From positions 124,001 through 188,000 of the forward strand of contig NZ_JBANRM010000005.1 of assembly GCF_037154085.1 (NCBI RefSeq): a stretch of 64,000 bases of DNA, in the 5' to 3' direction. Position numbers and translations under genes: made by a program. The DNA comes from Andeanibacterium fulvum. Its GTDB lineage: Bacteria > Pseudomonadota > Alphaproteobacteria > Sphingomonadales > Sphingomonadaceae. The notes under the pieces are model-generated. The model was given only the letters and a program-made list of their open reading frames with translations. It was not told the DNA's origin and ran no database searches. Positions 15,877 to 24,718 of this stretch are shown here, in pieces; the stretch's first letter is position 1; every line of letters starts with the position of its first letter.

Positions 15877-16539
15877 TCATCGGGTAGCGTTATAGGCCAG
15901 CTGCGCTTCGGAAAGCTGGAAGCCGACCAGCAACTCGAAATTGGCGCGGGCCAGCGCATCGCGCACTTCAGGCAGCGTCAGCGGATCGACCGCGGCGTCT
16001 TCCTGACCGGCGCGGCGCTTGCGGCCGATCTTCTCGACGATGTCCTGCGGCAGGGTCGCTTCCGCGCGATCGACATAGGCGCCGGCCACACCGGTGGCCT
16101 GGGCACGTTCCTGCCCATCTGCGAACTGGATGGTCACAGTCCCCACGCGCTTGGAAACCACGGCGCTGCCGCCGCGCAGCACGGTGGAGAAATAGGGAAT
16201 CTGCACCGTGCGTGCGCCATTCGTATTGGCGCGGCGTGCCAGTACGTCGAACTTGGCGGTGGCGTAGACCCGATCGCCGGAAGAATCATCGCAGGTGCTG
16301 CGCACATTGGTCATCACCGCGACCACGTCGATCGCATCGGCGGTGCGGGCTGCACCATTGAACAGGGTGATATCGCCGGTGTAATCGGGAATACCGACTG
16401 CCGGGCAGACGCCGCGCAGCGCGGTCACGCCCACGCCTTCGTCAACTACGATCTGGCCCTTCCCATGGCACCCTGTGAGCGCCGCTGCGCAGGCGGCCAG
16501 AGCCGCAATCCTGAAAATCCGGCGATGGCGAGCGGTCAT
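15877..16539 (-). CDS. Predicted lipoprotein of unknown function
   Basis: The 220-residue precursor has a lipoprotein signal peptide with lipobox LTGC (C24) after a basic N-terminus. The mature part is beta-rich and contains a conserved-looking segment GVCPAVGIPDYTGDITLFN and VMTNVRSTCDD. I do not recognise a named domain. Similar single lipoproteins are frequent in this lineage and are usually annotated hypothetical. It ends 117 bp before the argS start and diverges from ispH (77 bp between starts). Periplasmic or outer-membrane location is inferred from the lipobox; the residue after C24 is His, so there is no Asp+2 retention signal. Confidence 0.75.
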   Translation of the reverse strand: MTARHRRIFRIAALAACAAALTGCHGKGQIVVDEGVGVTALRGVCPAVGIPDYTGDITLFNGAARTADAIDVVAVMTNVRSTCDDSSGDRVYATAKFDVLARRANTNGARTVQIPYFSTVLRGGSAVVSKRVGTVTIQFADGQERAQATGVAGAYVDRAEATLPQDIVEKIGRKRRAGQEDAAVDPLTLPEVRDALARANFELLVGFQLSEAQLAYNATR

Positions 16540-16616
16540 GCAATGTCCTCAAGGCGAAGCTGTCGGCGCAGCCCTAGCCCTTTCGCCGCGCAGCGACAAC
16601 CGCTAGAGCGACCCAG

Positions 16617-17591
16617 ATGAACGCTCCCTTTCCAAAATCCCATCGCCCGGAAACGCTTATGCCCCTGATCCTGCTTATTGCGGCACCACGCGGTTTTTGC
16701 GCCGGCGTGGACCGCGCGATCGAAATCGTCGAGCGCGCGCTCGCCCGTTACGGCGCCCCGGTCTATGTCAGGCACGAGATCGTGCATAACCGCTATGTGG
16801 TGGAAGGGCTGAAGGCCAAGGGCGCGGTGTTCGTGGAAGAACTGGACGAAGTGCCTGACGGGGTCCCGGTGGTGTTCAGTGCCCATGGTGTGCCCAAATC
16901 CGTGCCGGAAGCTGCGACAGAACGCGGCCTCAACTGGCTGGACGCCACCTGTCCGCTGGTGAGCAAGGTGCACCGCCAGGCGGAGCGTCAGCTGGAAGCT
17001 GGGCGTCATATCGTGTTCGTCGGTCATCGGGGCCATCCCGAGGTGATCGGCACTTTCGGCCAGGTACCCGAAGGCGCGATGACGCTGGTGGAGACGGTGG
17101 AGGACGTCGCCACGCTCGACCTGCCGGAAGATGCGCCGCTGGCCTTCCTTACCCAGACCACCCTGTCGGTGGACGACACCGCCGGCATCGTCGAAGCCCT
17201 GCGGGCACGCTTCCCGCATATCGTCGGCCCGAAGGCGGAAGACATCTGCTATGCCACGTCCAACCGCCAGGCAGCAGTGAAGGCCATCGCCCCGCAATCC
17301 GATCTGGTGCTGGTGATCGGCGCGCCCAACAGCTCCAACTCATTGCGCCTGGTGGAAGTGGCCGAGCGCTTCGGCACCCCTGCCCGCCTGATCCAGCGGG
17401 CGAGCGAAATCGATCCTGACTGGCTGAAGGGAGTGACCACGCTGGGCCTTACGGCCGGTGCCTCCGCACCGGAGAAGCTGGTCCGTGAAGTTGTCGACAC
17501 CCTTTCGCAATGGCGCGAGGTGGAGGAACACACGCTTGTGACTGCGGAAGAGAAGATGATCTTCAAGCTTCCCCGCCAGCTGGCCGACTGA
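16617..17591 (+). CDS. ispH: 4-hydroxy-3-methylbut-2-enyl diphosphate reductase
   Basis: A 324-residue iron-sulfur enzyme that makes IPP and DMAPP in the last step of the MEP isoprenoid pathway. The three cluster cysteines are C28 (GFCAGVDRA), C112 (DATCPLV) and C211 (DICYATSN). The HEIVHN and GHRGHPEV histidines and the TQTTLSVDDT proton-relay region are intact. Two starts are possible: ATG at 16617 and ATG at 16659 (MPLILL). The first has no clear ribosome site and adds 14 residues; the second is closer to the usual family start. It is followed 21 bp later by thrB. Confidence 0.95.
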   Translation: MNAPFPKSHRPETLMPLILLIAAPRGFCAGVDRAIEIVERALARYGAPVYVRHEIVHNRYVVEGLKAKGAVFVEELDEVPDGVPVVFSAHGVPKSVPEAATERGLNWLDATCPLVSKVHRQAERQLEAGRHIVFVGHRGHPEVIGTFGQVPEGAMTLVETVEDVATLDLPEDAPLAFLTQTTLSVDDTAGIVEALRARFPHIVGPKAEDICYATSNRQAAVKAIAPQSDLVLVIGAPNSSNSLRLVEVAERFGTPARLIQRASEIDPDWLKGVTTLGLTAGASAPEKLVREVVDTLSQWREVEEHTLVTAEEKMIFKLPRQLAD

Positions 17592-17612
17592 GCCGGACGG
17601 GGGGACAGGCAA

Positions 17613-18614
17613 GTGGCAGTCTATACGCATCTCGGCGCAGAGGATCTCGCCGCGCTGATCGCGCATTACGACGTGGGCGAACTGGTTTCGGCCAAGGGTA
17701 TCGCGGAAGGCGTTTCCAACTCCAACTGGCTGGTCGAGACAACCGGACGGGAAGGTTACGGCGCGCGCTTTATCCTCACCATGTATGAACGGCGGATCGA
17801 ACTGGCCGACCTGCCCTTCTTCCTTGGCCTGCTCGATCATCTCGCCGAACATGACTGCCCCGTGCCGCGCACCATCCATGACCGCGACGGCGCTGCCTTC
17901 CGGATGCTGGACGACAAGGCAGTGGCGCTGATCGAATTCCTGCCCGGAGTTTCGATTGACCATCCGGAGGCCGAACAGGCCTATTCGGTGGGCCGCGCGC
18001 TTGCTCGCATTCACCTGGCTTCCGCCGATTTCGCGATGGAACGGGCGAACGACCTGAGCCTTGCCGGCTGGGAGAAACTCGCCGAGGTCTGCGGCGAGGA
18101 GGGGCTGGCACAGATCGATCCGGTGCTTGCCACGATGGTGAGCGAGGAACTCGAATTCCTGCGCGAAAACTGGCCCAAGAGCCTGCCCCGTTCGGTGATC
18201 CATGCCGATCTCTTTCCCGACAACGTGCTGATGATGGGCCATCAGGTCAGCGGGCTGATCGACTTCTATTTCGCCTGCTGCGACATCACTGCCTACGATC
18301 TTGCCGTAACCCATGCGGCCTGGTGTTTCGATGCCGAAGGGCGCGGGTTCCGGCCCGAGATCGGCACCGCGCTGATGGAAGGCTATGAAAGCGTGCGTCC
18401 GCTCTCGCAGGAAGAGCGTGCCGCGCTGGACGTGCTGGCGCGTGGCGCTTCGTTACGCTTCCTGCTGACCCGCGCCGAAGACTGGCTGCATACGCCGGCC
18501 GACGCGCTGGTGACGCGCAAGGACCCGATGGCCTTTGCCCGCCGCCTTGCCTTCTATGCCGATCGCGGCGCGGCCGCCTTTGCCGTCCATCCTCACCCCG
18601 AACGCCTGCCTTGA
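17613..18614 (+). CDS. thrB: Homoserine kinase (APH-fold ThrB)
   Basis: A 333-residue kinase of the aminoglycoside-phosphotransferase fold that phosphorylates homoserine for threonine synthesis, the type used by alphaproteobacteria and pseudomonads instead of the GHMP-kinase ThrB. The Brenner motif VIHADLFPDNVLM is near residue 194 and the metal-binding GLIDFYFACCDI follows. GTG at 17613 starts the standard MAVYTHLG N-terminus and has GGGGGA upstream. It lies between ispH and rnhA in a tight plus-strand cluster. Its product feeds the pathway whose branch enzyme ilvA is at 5-6 kb. Confidence 0.93.
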   Translation: MAVYTHLGAEDLAALIAHYDVGELVSAKGIAEGVSNSNWLVETTGREGYGARFILTMYERRIELADLPFFLGLLDHLAEHDCPVPRTIHDRDGAAFRMLDDKAVALIEFLPGVSIDHPEAEQAYSVGRALARIHLASADFAMERANDLSLAGWEKLAEVCGEEGLAQIDPVLATMVSEELEFLRENWPKSLPRSVIHADLFPDNVLMMGHQVSGLIDFYFACCDITAYDLAVTHAAWCFDAEGRGFRPEIGTALMEGYESVRPLSQEERAALDVLARGASLRFLLTRAEDWLHTPADALVTRKDPMAFARRLAFYADRGAAAFAVHPHPERLP

Positions 18615-18624
18615 GTACTTGCGC

Positions 18625-19065
18625 GTGACGAAGGTCGAGATTTTCACCGATGGCGCCTGCAAGGGCAATCCCGGCCCCGGCGGCTGGGGCGCCCTGCTGC
18701 GCATGGGGCAGCATGAAAAAGAGCTTTCCGGCTCCGAAGCGCATACCACCAATAATCGCATGGAAATGATGGCAGTCATCAGTGCGCTGAAGGCACTGAC
18801 GCGCCCCTGCGAAGTGCGGCTTCATTCCGACAGCAAATATGTGATCGACGGCATCACCAAGTGGGTGCACGGCTGGAAGCGCAAGGGCTGGGTCAATGCC
18901 AGCAAGAAGCCGGTGCGCAATGCCGAATTATGGCACGACCTGATCGAGGCTTCCGCCCCGCATAAGATCGAATGGATCTGGGTGAAGGGCCATAACGGCC
19001 ACCCCGAAAACGAGCGGGTGGACAAGCTGGCCAGCGATGCCGCCGAACGGGTGGCGAGGCGCTGA
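18625..19065 (+). CDS. rnhA: Ribonuclease HI
   Basis: A 146-residue RNase HI, which removes RNA from RNA-DNA hybrids. All four metal-binding acidic residues are present: D9 (FTDGACKGNPGPGGWG), E47 (NNRMEMMAVI), D69 (LHSDSKYV) and D133 (NERVDKLA). The basic protrusion WVHGWKRKGWVNASKKPVRN is intact. The start is GTG at 18625, 10 nt after the thrB stop. A perfect 9-bp hairpin (19053-19074) overlaps the stop codon. Confidence 0.95.
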   Translation: MTKVEIFTDGACKGNPGPGGWGALLRMGQHEKELSGSEAHTTNNRMEMMAVISALKALTRPCEVRLHSDSKYVIDGITKWVHGWKRKGWVNASKKPVRNAELWHDLIEASAPHKIEWIWVKGHNGHPENERVDKLASDAAERVARR

Positions 19066-19074
19066 CGCCTCGCC
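19053..19074. terminator. Hairpin at the rnhA stop codon (possible terminator)
   Basis: GGCGAGGCG-CTGA-CGCCTCGCC is a perfect 9-bp stem whose loop contains the rnhA stop codon. It has no T-tail. It lies between rnhA and the convergent yegP-like gene. Confidence 0.4.
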
Positions 19075-19086
19075 GGGATCGTCCGT

Positions 19087-19263
19087 TCAGCTATTATCCT
19101 CGACCGGCGCGTCGGGCCCGTTCTTCTTGATCGACTCGATAGCGCCCTGCGCGCCGGACTTGCTGGAATAGCCCTCGGTCGAGAACATCACTTCGGAATT
19201 GTATTTGAAGCGAACGCGGTATTCCCCGGCCTTGTCCTTATAGATCTCGAACTTGTGTGCCAT
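19087..19263 (-). CDS. YegP/DUF1508-family small protein
   Basis: A 58-residue protein read from ATG at 19263 (MAHKFEIYKDKAGEYRVRF) to TGA at 19087. A good ribosome site, AGGGAG, lies upstream of the ATG. FEIYKDKAGEYRVRFKYN, a TEGYSSKSGAQGAIESIKKN helix and a short acidic tail match the single-repeat form of the YegP (DUF1508) family. Family function is unknown, and it is usually annotated YegP. It is convergent with rnhA. Confidence 0.88.
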   Translation of the reverse strand: MAHKFEIYKDKAGEYRVRFKYNSEVMFSTEGYSSKSGAQGAIESIKKNGPDAPVEDNS

Positions 19264-19338
19264 GGGTCCAACTCCCTTTATTGCCCGGCTTCGAGCCGAG
19301 AGACAGCTTGCCCTGCACTGACGGTCTGACGCAAGCTC

Positions 19339-20445
19339 TCAGGAGAAGCGGCTCGCAAGATAGAGGTCTCGATCCAGCGAGGCAGTCAGTCCGTCCTCGG
19401 GCAGTCCAAGCAGGATCTGCGCGGCCAGGCGGGCTGCGGCGGGCGCGGTCTGGATACCGAAACCGCCCTGCCCGGCGAACCAGAAGAAGGCGGGATTGCG
19501 CGGGTCCGGGCCGTACACCGGCAGGCGATCGGGCGCGAAGCTCCGCAGGCCGGCCCATTTGTGCTCCACCCGCTCCACCTTCCAGTCCACCACCTGCTCG
19601 AACCGGTCGATGGCAATCGCCACGTCCAGTTCCTCTGGTGCGGCATCGCAAGGGATGCTGGGCGTCTCGTCATGCGGGCTGAGCCACAGGCGGCCGCTCT
19701 CAGGCTTGAAATAGAAGTTGCCGCCCAGATCGACCACCAGCGGCAGATTGTCCCGTGCGGCAGGCGAGGTGCGCATCTGCACCATGGTACGGCGCAAGGG
19801 CTGGATGCCCAGCGGACGAAGCCCGGCAAGCTGCGCGACCGGATCGGCCCAGGCGCCCGCGGCATTGGCGAGCACGCTGCAGCGGATCGTCGCCCCATCG
19901 GCGGTACGCAAGGTCCAGCCCCCGCCAGCACTCGCATCGAAGCTCGCCTCGACCAGCCCTGCGCGGCAACGCAGTTCCACCCCGGCTCGCTTTGCCTCGG
20001 CGAGATACCAGCCATGAACGCCGGCGACGTCGATATCCTTGCAGTCCGGCTCGTTGACGCCGTGGCGCCATTCAGGCTTCAGACCGGGAACGATCCGCTC
20101 GATCTCCGCGCGCCCCAGCCATTCCACTCTGACGCCGCCACGCTCGAAATCGGCGATGAAGGCCTCGATCTCGGCCTCCTGCCCAGCCCTCGCGATATTG
20201 AGCGAGCCGCGGTCGCCAAGGAAGCCGTGTTCCTCCAGCCATGGGCCCGAGGCGGTGGTCAGCGGCTGGACCAGCGGCCCGCCATAGGTTTCCGCCCAGA
20301 AGGCGGCTGAGCGCCCCGTGGCGTGGCGGCCCGGTGCATCTTCCGCCTCAAGCATGATGACGCGCGCATGAGGCGCCAGTTCGGCCGCAAGGCTCGCTCC
20401 GGCGATTCCCGCGCCGATAACTGCAATGTCGAATGTAGTGTTCAA
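19339..20445 (-). CDS. FAD-dependent oxidoreductase (DAO/glycine oxidase-like)
   Basis: The 368-residue flavoprotein begins FDIAVIGAGIAGASLAAEL, the FAD-binding dinucleotide fold, and has a D-amino-acid-oxidase (DAO) domain with ATGRSAAFWAETYGG and a C-terminal FWFAGQGGFGIQTAPAAARLAA FAD loop. Such enzymes oxidise amino acids, sarcosine or related amines. The substrate is not determinable, and it has no signal peptide. The start is TTG at 20445, whose last two bases form part of the TGA stop of the upstream hydrolase (TTGA overlap), with GAGG 5 nt upstream. It is therefore probably co-translated with the hydrolase. Confidence 0.84.
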   Translation of the reverse strand: MNTTFDIAVIGAGIAGASLAAELAPHARVIMLEAEDAPGRHATGRSAAFWAETYGGPLVQPLTTASGPWLEEHGFLGDRGSLNIARAGQEAEIEAFIADFERGGVRVEWLGRAEIERIVPGLKPEWRHGVNEPDCKDIDVAGVHGWYLAEAKRAGVELRCRAGLVEASFDASAGGGWTLRTADGATIRCSVLANAAGAWADPVAQLAGLRPLGIQPLRRTMVQMRTSPAARDNLPLVVDLGGNFYFKPESGRLWLSPHDETPSIPCDAAPEELDVAIAIDRFEQVVDWKVERVEHKWAGLRSFAPDRLPVYGPDPRNPAFFWFAGQGGFGIQTAPAAARLAAQILLGLPEDGLTASLDRDLYLASRFS

Positions 20446-21428
20446 GAGGACCTCTTCGTCCCCCGCGATGCGACAAGCGAGAGGAAGCCGTCAATCGCCT
20501 CAAGCGCAAGATTTCTTACCGCATCCACTTCGCGCAGCACTTCGTGATGCGCTTCCTCGCCGAACAGGAACAATTCCCCGCGCGGCAGGCGGCGAACCGC
20601 CTTCTCGATTGCAGAATAGGCCACCAGCTTGTCGTGATCGGTCGCGACGAAGAACACCGGCGTTTCCACGGCCTCGAGCATGCCGGGCTTTTCCAGCTTG
20701 CGCACGGAGGCATAGGCTCGTTCCACCCAGCCCCAGCTGCCCGGCCCCATGACCAGTTCCGGCCGATGCTGGCGCCACCACAGTTCGTCGCCATAGCGAT
20801 CCGGATCATGCGTGAGCAGCATGTCCCGCCCTTCGGGAACCTCGCCTGGCTTCTCGCTCCATTTCCATGCCGGGCGACGGCGGTCGCCAAGGCCGGCCAT
20901 CAAACGGGCGACACCATGCATCAGCCAGGTGGGCAGCCCCCAGGAATGAAAGCCCAACATGGGCGCGGAAAGCACTGCGGCGTCAGCGTCGATCGCTTTT
21001 TCCGCCAGTGCCCGCAGTACCAGATGCCCGCCCATCGAATGGCCGGCAATCACGTGCGGACCGGGCGTTTCCGCCACCCAGCGGCGCCAGAACCACGCAA
21101 GGTCCGCAACCCACACATCGAAGTCCGGCACATGGCCGGTCACTGCATCCGTGCCCAACCGGCCCGAGCCTGCCTGCCCGCGCCAGTCCGAAGCGGTGAC
21201 ACGCCAGCCCTGCTTCGACCAGTGATCCAGCGTTTCGAGATACTTCTCGTAGCAATCCCCTCGCCCGGGCAGGAACAGGATGGAACCCTGCGCACCGCCA
21301 TCGGGCAGTGGCCAGTCGATCCGGCGGACGGGCCAGCCATCCTCGGCGTGCCAGAAACCCTCCACCGCGCTCGCGGGAATGGCTCGCCGATCAAAAGAAC
21401 AGCTCTGCGCTTCGATTGCGTGGCTAAT
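20442..21428 (-). CDS. Alpha/beta hydrolase, lysophospholipase-like
   Basis: A ~328-residue serine hydrolase of the Hydrolase_4/PldB type. The nucleophile elbow is VIAGHSMGGHLVLRALAE, the acid is probably in FFVATDHDKLV, and the histidine in GEEAHHEVLREVD. Such enzymes cleave monoacyl lipids. The start is uncertain. The first in-frame ATG (21494) has no ribosome site and lies 12 bp from the divergent cpaA ATG. A perfect AGGAGG (21434-21439) lies 5 nt before an ATT codon at 21428, which would give ISHAIEAQS as N-terminus; I prefer that rare start tentatively. The stop overlaps the TTG of the FAD oxidoreductase. Confidence 0.82.
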   Translation of the reverse strand: MSHAIEAQSCSFDRRAIPASAVEGFWHAEDGWPVRRIDWPLPDGGAQGSILFLPGRGDCYEKYLETLDHWSKQGWRVTASDWRGQAGSGRLGTDAVTGHVPDFDVWVADLAWFWRRWVAETPGPHVIAGHSMGGHLVLRALAEKAIDADAAVLSAPMLGFHSWGLPTWLMHGVARLMAGLGDRRRPAWKWSEKPGEVPEGRDMLLTHDPDRYGDELWWRQHRPELVMGPGSWGWVERAYASVRKLEKPGMLEAVETPVFFVATDHDKLVAYSAIEKAVRRLPRGELFLFGEEAHHEVLREVDAVRNLALEAIDGFLSLVASRGTKRSS

Positions 21429-21506
21429 GTGAGCCTCCTGCCCGTGGTTACTTTTTGGTAAGCCCTTAAGAGTACCCGTGCCTTCTGAGACCATCAGGGG
21501 GCCTAT

Positions 21507-22001
21507 ATGGACGACGCTTCGATCCAGTACGGATTGCTTGCCGCCTTGGCAATTGCACTGCTTGTGGCAGCTTTTACCGACTTGCGTTCGCGTCAGATCG
21601 CGAACTGGCTGAACGCGGCCATCGCTCTGGGCGCTCCGCTCTTCTGGTGGGCCAGCGGGCTTTCGCTGTGGCCCGGCGTGGCGATCCAGCTGGGCGTTGC
21701 GGCGGCATGCTTTGCCATCCTTGCCGTGTTGTTCGCCCTGCGGGCGATGGGCGGCGGCGACGTGAAGCTGCTTACCGCACTCGCGCTGTGGATCCCGCCG
21801 ACCCAGTTCCTGAGCCTGCTGATCGTCATGGCACTGGTGGGCGGCCTTCTGACTATCGTGTTCGGCGCGTGGCACATCGCCCGCCGCCAGCGCGACCGGC
21901 TGGCCGTGCCTTACGGGGTCGCAATCGCAATCGGGGGACTGTGGGTCCTTGCCGCGAATTACCTGCCCGCAGCCCACGCTGCAGGCGGGAATTTGGGGTG
22001 A
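21507..22001 (+). CDS. cpaA: Flp/Tad prepilin peptidase CpaA
   Basis: A 164-residue polytopic membrane aspartic protease (A24 family) that cleaves Flp prepilin leaders at the inner membrane. The two catalytic aspartates are D25 (AFTDLRSRQIAN) and D85 in the GGGD motif (MGGGDVKLL). There are about five hydrophobic segments. AGGGGG precedes the ATG. It opens the tad locus and is divergent from the lysophospholipase-like gene. No flp prepilin gene is visible next to it. Confidence 0.92.
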   Translation: MDDASIQYGLLAALAIALLVAAFTDLRSRQIANWLNAAIALGAPLFWWASGLSLWPGVAIQLGVAAACFAILAVLFALRAMGGGDVKLLTALALWIPPTQFLSLLIVMALVGGLLTIVFGAWHIARRQRDRLAVPYGVAIAIGGLWVLAANYLPAAHAAGGNLG

Positions 22002-22075
22002 ACGGGATTTTAACCATTCTGGCCGAAGATCGGGTTTCTGAATTCCCGGCGGCCATTGAGGGGGCTTGACGCACC

Positions 22076-23122
22076 ATGGACAGGAAGAAACTGGTACTGC
22101 TGCTGGGGGCACTGATCATCGCGATCGGTACGGCCATGGCGGCGCGTAGCATGTTCGCGGGCTCCTCTGCCCCTCAGGCCGCAGCCGCGCCTCAGGAGCC
22201 GGAAGGCCCCAAGGTGCTGGTGGCGCAGCGCGCGCTGCCGATTGGCACGATCATCACCGCCGATGCGGTTTCCTATCAGCTGTGGCCGAAGGAAATGGTT
22301 CAGGACGCCTACTTCATCGACGGCGAATCCGACATGAACACCCTTCTGGGCACTGTGGTGCGCCACCCGATCACTGCCGGTGAGCCGGTGACGCAGGGTT
22401 CGCTCGTCGCCCCCGGCGATCGTGGCTTCCTTGCCGCCGCTCTCGGCCCGGGCATGCGCGCCGTGACGGTTCCCGTCTCGGCCAAGACCGGCGTGGGCGG
22501 CTTCGTCTTCCCGGGCGACCGCGTCGACCTGGTGCTGACCCAGACCGTCAATGCCAAGGATGCCGGTGGCGGCGGCCAGCCGCTGAAGGCTGCCGAAACG
22601 ATCCTGCGCAACATCCGCGTGCTGGCGACCGACCAGTCGACCGAAACCACGCACACGCCCGATGGCAAGACCGTGGTCCGCGATTTCCGCACCGTAACTC
22701 TGGAAGTCACGCCCAAGATCGCCGAAAAGGTCGCCGTCGCCCAGACGATCGGCACGCTCAGCCTCTCGCTGCGCTCCATCGCCGACAATCAGACCGACCT
22801 CGAGCGGGCAATTGCCTCGGGCGAAGTGAACGTGCCGGAAGGCGCTTCCAAGGCCGAAGAGGAAAAGATCCTGCGCACGGCGATGAGCCGCCCGCGCGAC
22901 GGAGCCAGCAGCTTCGTGACCGGCGGCGATGTGTCGCGCTTCCAGCGCAGCTCCATGCCGCGCACCGAAGCCGCGCCGCCGCCCGCCGCCATGGCCTACA
23001 ACAATACCGGCTTCAACTCCGGCAACTCCGGCTCGCGCAGCGCTCCGGCACCGGTCCGTACCGGCCCGGTAGTCAACGTCACGCGGGGCAAGAACACCGT
23101 CGCGGTTCCGGTCGGCAAGTAA
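22076..23122 (+). CDS. cpaB: Flp pilus assembly protein CpaB/RcpC
   Basis: The 348-residue protein has an N-terminal membrane helix or signal (KKLVLLLGALIIAIGTAMAA), an SAF/beta-clip domain (VLVAQRALPIGTIITADAVSYQ) and the RcpC domain (PVSAKTGVGGFVFPGDRVDLVLT). CpaB is a periplasmic component that supports the secretin. The last ~70 residues are Ser/Pro/Asn-rich and look disordered. It is 74 bp after cpaA and 49 bp before cpaC. Confidence 0.93.
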   Translation: MDRKKLVLLLGALIIAIGTAMAARSMFAGSSAPQAAAAPQEPEGPKVLVAQRALPIGTIITADAVSYQLWPKEMVQDAYFIDGESDMNTLLGTVVRHPITAGEPVTQGSLVAPGDRGFLAAALGPGMRAVTVPVSAKTGVGGFVFPGDRVDLVLTQTVNAKDAGGGGQPLKAAETILRNIRVLATDQSTETTHTPDGKTVVRDFRTVTLEVTPKIAEKVAVAQTIGTLSLSLRSIADNQTDLERAIASGEVNVPEGASKAEEEKILRTAMSRPRDGASSFVTGGDVSRFQRSSMPRTEAAPPPAAMAYNNTGFNSGNSGSRSAPAPVRTGPVVNVTRGKNTVAVPVGK

Positions 23123-23171
23123 AGCCATGACCACCGCGACAAGCGAGCGAATTCAATCGAGGGGCAAAATC

Positions 23172-24704
23172 ATGAACCGCCGCCTTATCGCCACCATGCT
23201 GACTGCAGCCGTAGCCGCCATCCCGATGGCCACAGCGCCTTCGGGCGTGGCCTACGCCCAGTCCGTGATGCGGCCTTCCACCGACATCGTGCTTTCCGTG
23301 GGCCGTGGCCAGCTGGTCAGCGTGCCGGGCAACATGGCCGACATCTTCGTCGCCAATGAAGCGATTGCCGACGTCCAGGTGAAGTCGCAGCGCCAGCTCT
23401 ACGTCTTCGGGCTCTCCGGCGGCGAAACGACAGTCTACGCCAGCAACGCTTCGGGCGATGTGGTGTGGGCGGCCAATATCCGCGTCGGTTCGAACATCGA
23501 CAGCATCGATCAGATGCTGGCGCTGGCCATGCCCGATGCCAAGGTTTCGGTTGCCACCATGAGCAGCAACACCGTGCTGCTGACCGGCACCGTCGCCGCG
23601 CCCGAGGACGCGGCCGAGGCGGAGCGCCTGGTGAAGGCCTTCATGGGCGACAATGCCAATGTGGTGAGCCGCCTCAAGACGGCCACTCCGCTGCAGGTGA
23701 ACCTGCAGGTGAAATTCGCCGAAGTCAGCCGTTCGCTGGTGCGTTCGCTCGGCACCCATCTCAATTCGATCGACGGGACGAGCGGGTTTAAGTTCGGCAT
23801 CGGGCAAGGTCGGGGCCTGGGTTCGCAGTGGACGCCCGGTGGCCCACTGGTGACCGGTGGGTGGGAACCTTCCGACGGCTACACTGTCCTCGACAACGCC
23901 GAGAGCGGGACCAGCCTCGCCATGAATGGCAAGCTTCTGGGGCTCGACATTCTGGGTGCGCTTGACCTTGCCGAAAAGAATGGTCTCGTTACCACTCTTT
24001 CGCAGCCAAACCTGACGGCACTCTCGGGCGAAACGGCGGATTTCCTCGCCGGCGGCGAGTTTCCGATCCTGACGAGCCAGGGCTTGGGCACGACTTCGGT
24101 CGAATACAAGAAATACGGCGTCAGCCTGGCCTATACGCCTACCGTGCTTTCGAATGGCCGGATATCGATCCGAGTACGCCCGGAAGTATCCGAGCTTTCG
24201 AGCCAGGGCGCAGTGACGATGAACAACTTCACCGTCCCTGCTCTCACTGTGCGCCGCGCCGAGACGACTGTGGAACTCGGCTCCGGCCAGAGCTTCATGA
24301 TCGCCGGCCTGCTGAGCAACAACGCGCAGAACTCGATCGACAAGGCCCCCGGCCTTGGCGACGTGCCGATCCTGGGCAATCTGTTCAAGTCGACCGAATT
24401 CCGCAAGGGTCAAACCGAGCTGGTGATCGTGGTCACGCCTTATCTGGTGAACCCGGTCGATGCGAATGACATCAAGCTGCCGACGGACGGCCTCCGTGCG
24501 CCGACTGCGATCCAGCAATTGCTGGGTAATCTCGAAAATGACGGTGTGACCGGCGGCGTTCGTCCCAAGCCGACCTCGGTGGGCGAAGGCGCAAGCGCGC
24601 CCAAGCTCGGCCTCGACGATTACGACGACAAGGATCGCCCGCGCAACGGCCAGGCCGAACGCCGCGCCGAAGCCGACGTCGTTCCCGGCTTCAGCCTCAA
24701 GTGA
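23172..24704 (+). CDS. cpaC: Flp pilus secretin CpaC/RcpA
   Basis: A 510-residue outer-membrane secretin. A signal peptide ends near YAQS. The N-terminal domain (LSVGRGQLVSVPGNMADIFV) is the pilus-assembly secretin N-domain, followed by a BON-like region. The C-terminal secretin domain has SLAYTPTVLSNGRISIRVRPEVSEL and PGLGDVPILGNLFKSTEF, then VIVVTPYLVNPV, typical of the family. ATG at 23172 is chosen because GAGGGGC precedes it and the signal peptide starts there; an upstream ATG at 23127 would add 15 residues. It forms the outer-membrane channel of the Tad pilus. Confidence 0.94.
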   Translation: MNRRLIATMLTAAVAAIPMATAPSGVAYAQSVMRPSTDIVLSVGRGQLVSVPGNMADIFVANEAIADVQVKSQRQLYVFGLSGGETTVYASNASGDVVWAANIRVGSNIDSIDQMLALAMPDAKVSVATMSSNTVLLTGTVAAPEDAAEAERLVKAFMGDNANVVSRLKTATPLQVNLQVKFAEVSRSLVRSLGTHLNSIDGTSGFKFGIGQGRGLGSQWTPGGPLVTGGWEPSDGYTVLDNAESGTSLAMNGKLLGLDILGALDLAEKNGLVTTLSQPNLTALSGETADFLAGGEFPILTSQGLGTTSVEYKKYGVSLAYTPTVLSNGRISIRVRPEVSELSSQGAVTMNNFTVPALTVRRAETTVELGSGQSFMIAGLLSNNAQNSIDKAPGLGDVPILGNLFKSTEFRKGQTELVIVVTPYLVNPVDANDIKLPTDGLRAPTAIQQLLGNLENDGVTGGVRPKPTSVGEGASAPKLGLDDYDDKDRPRNGQAERRAEADVVPGFSLK

Positions 24705-24718
24705 GAAAGGTGAACACA

